NCBI GenBank assembly: GCA_000437675.1
Contig: FR901731.1
Span: forward strand, 2,324-17,074
Direction of reading: 5' to 3'
From: Prevotella sp. CAG:891
Lineage (GTDB): Bacteria > Bacteroidota > Bacteroidia > Bacteroidales > Bacteroidaceae
Length of the DNA: 14,751 nucleotides
The notes beneath the pieces are model-generated. The model did not search any database, was not told where the DNA came from, and saw only the letters and a program-made list of their open reading frames with translations. Made by a program: the position numbers and the translations under genes. This document shows, in pieces, positions 14,626 to 14,751 of the stretch. Each line of letters opens with the position of its first letter. Positions within the stretch are counted from its first letter, which is position 1.

Positions 14626-14751
14626 TTACTGTTCGTAGACGTTTTCGATTTCTACCACATACACGGCGTGGAACGAGCCGCCGGGTTTGTCGCTGTACCA
14701 GCGGTTGAGGCATTCCTGGGCGATGAAGTCGGCGGCTTTCCTGTCCGAGGC
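14626..14751 (-). CDS. C-terminal end of an unidentified protein (cut by window edge)
   Basis: An open frame enters from the right edge and ends at TAA (14626-14628), giving the last 41 residues of a protein. The visible end reads RKAADFIAQECLNRWY, then GGSFHAVYVVEIENVYEQ. The codon choice resembles the neighbouring genes, and a terminator follows 41 nt later, which supports a real gene end. The fragment is too short for me to assign a family. Confidence 0.6.
   Translation of the reverse strand, partial: ASDRKAADFIAQECLNRWYSDKPGGSFHAVYVVEIENVYEQ

Overview
The window looks like chromosome from a member of the Bacteroidota, most likely Bacteroidales and perhaps Prevotella-like. The clues are promoter elements of the TAnnTTTGC type, BspA-type leucine-rich repeats, the gene order rsfS-ftsH-cdsA, and a SerA with the Lys-for-His active site typical of this group. 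Genus is an inference; there is no rRNA or tRNA in the window.

Left part (1-5153 and on to 8456): housekeeping genes. On the minus strand serC (1138-2208) is followed by serA (69-992), two consecutive steps of serine synthesis. Upstream of these, also on the minus strand, is a membrane LTA-synthase/sulfatase-family enzyme (2503-4503) with its own promoter and an intrinsic terminator. Facing away from it on the plus strand is rsfS (4794-5153), ftsH (5317-7476) and cdsA (7608-8456): ribosome silencing, membrane protein quality control and CDP-diacylglycerol synthesis. A membrane-anchored protein with a transglutaminase-like Cys-His-Glu arrangement (8539-9762) ends the plus-strand run at a strong bidirectional terminator (9812-9844).

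Right part (9901-14353): an accessory-looking minus-strand operon, transcribed kinase -> small NADAR-like protein -> DarT-like/vWA fusion -> PP2C phosphatase. Gene junctions are 2 nt apart or overlap by 4 nt (ATGA), so the four products are probably made together. The kinase, vWA and PP2C components recall the TerY-P triads known from tellurite/stress and conflict loci. Here the vWA protein carries an N-terminal domain that reads as DarT, a DNA ADP-ribosyltransferase toxin, and the gene before it encodes a protein with the E-x3-Q-x2-K signature of NADAR ADP-ribosylglycosidases, a known class of DarT antidote. The inferred system is a phospho-regulated DNA ADP-ribosylation toxin/antidote module, possibly an anti-phage or stress system. 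The kinase has a BspA-type LRR tail of near-identical 69-bp repeats, and an 85-nt interruption throws the last repeat and the C-terminus into another frame.

A 31-bp sequence recurs almost exactly near both ends of the window (45-75 and 14588-14618), with a diverged third copy at 8490-8523. The right edge holds the last 41 codons of an unidentified minus-strand gene.
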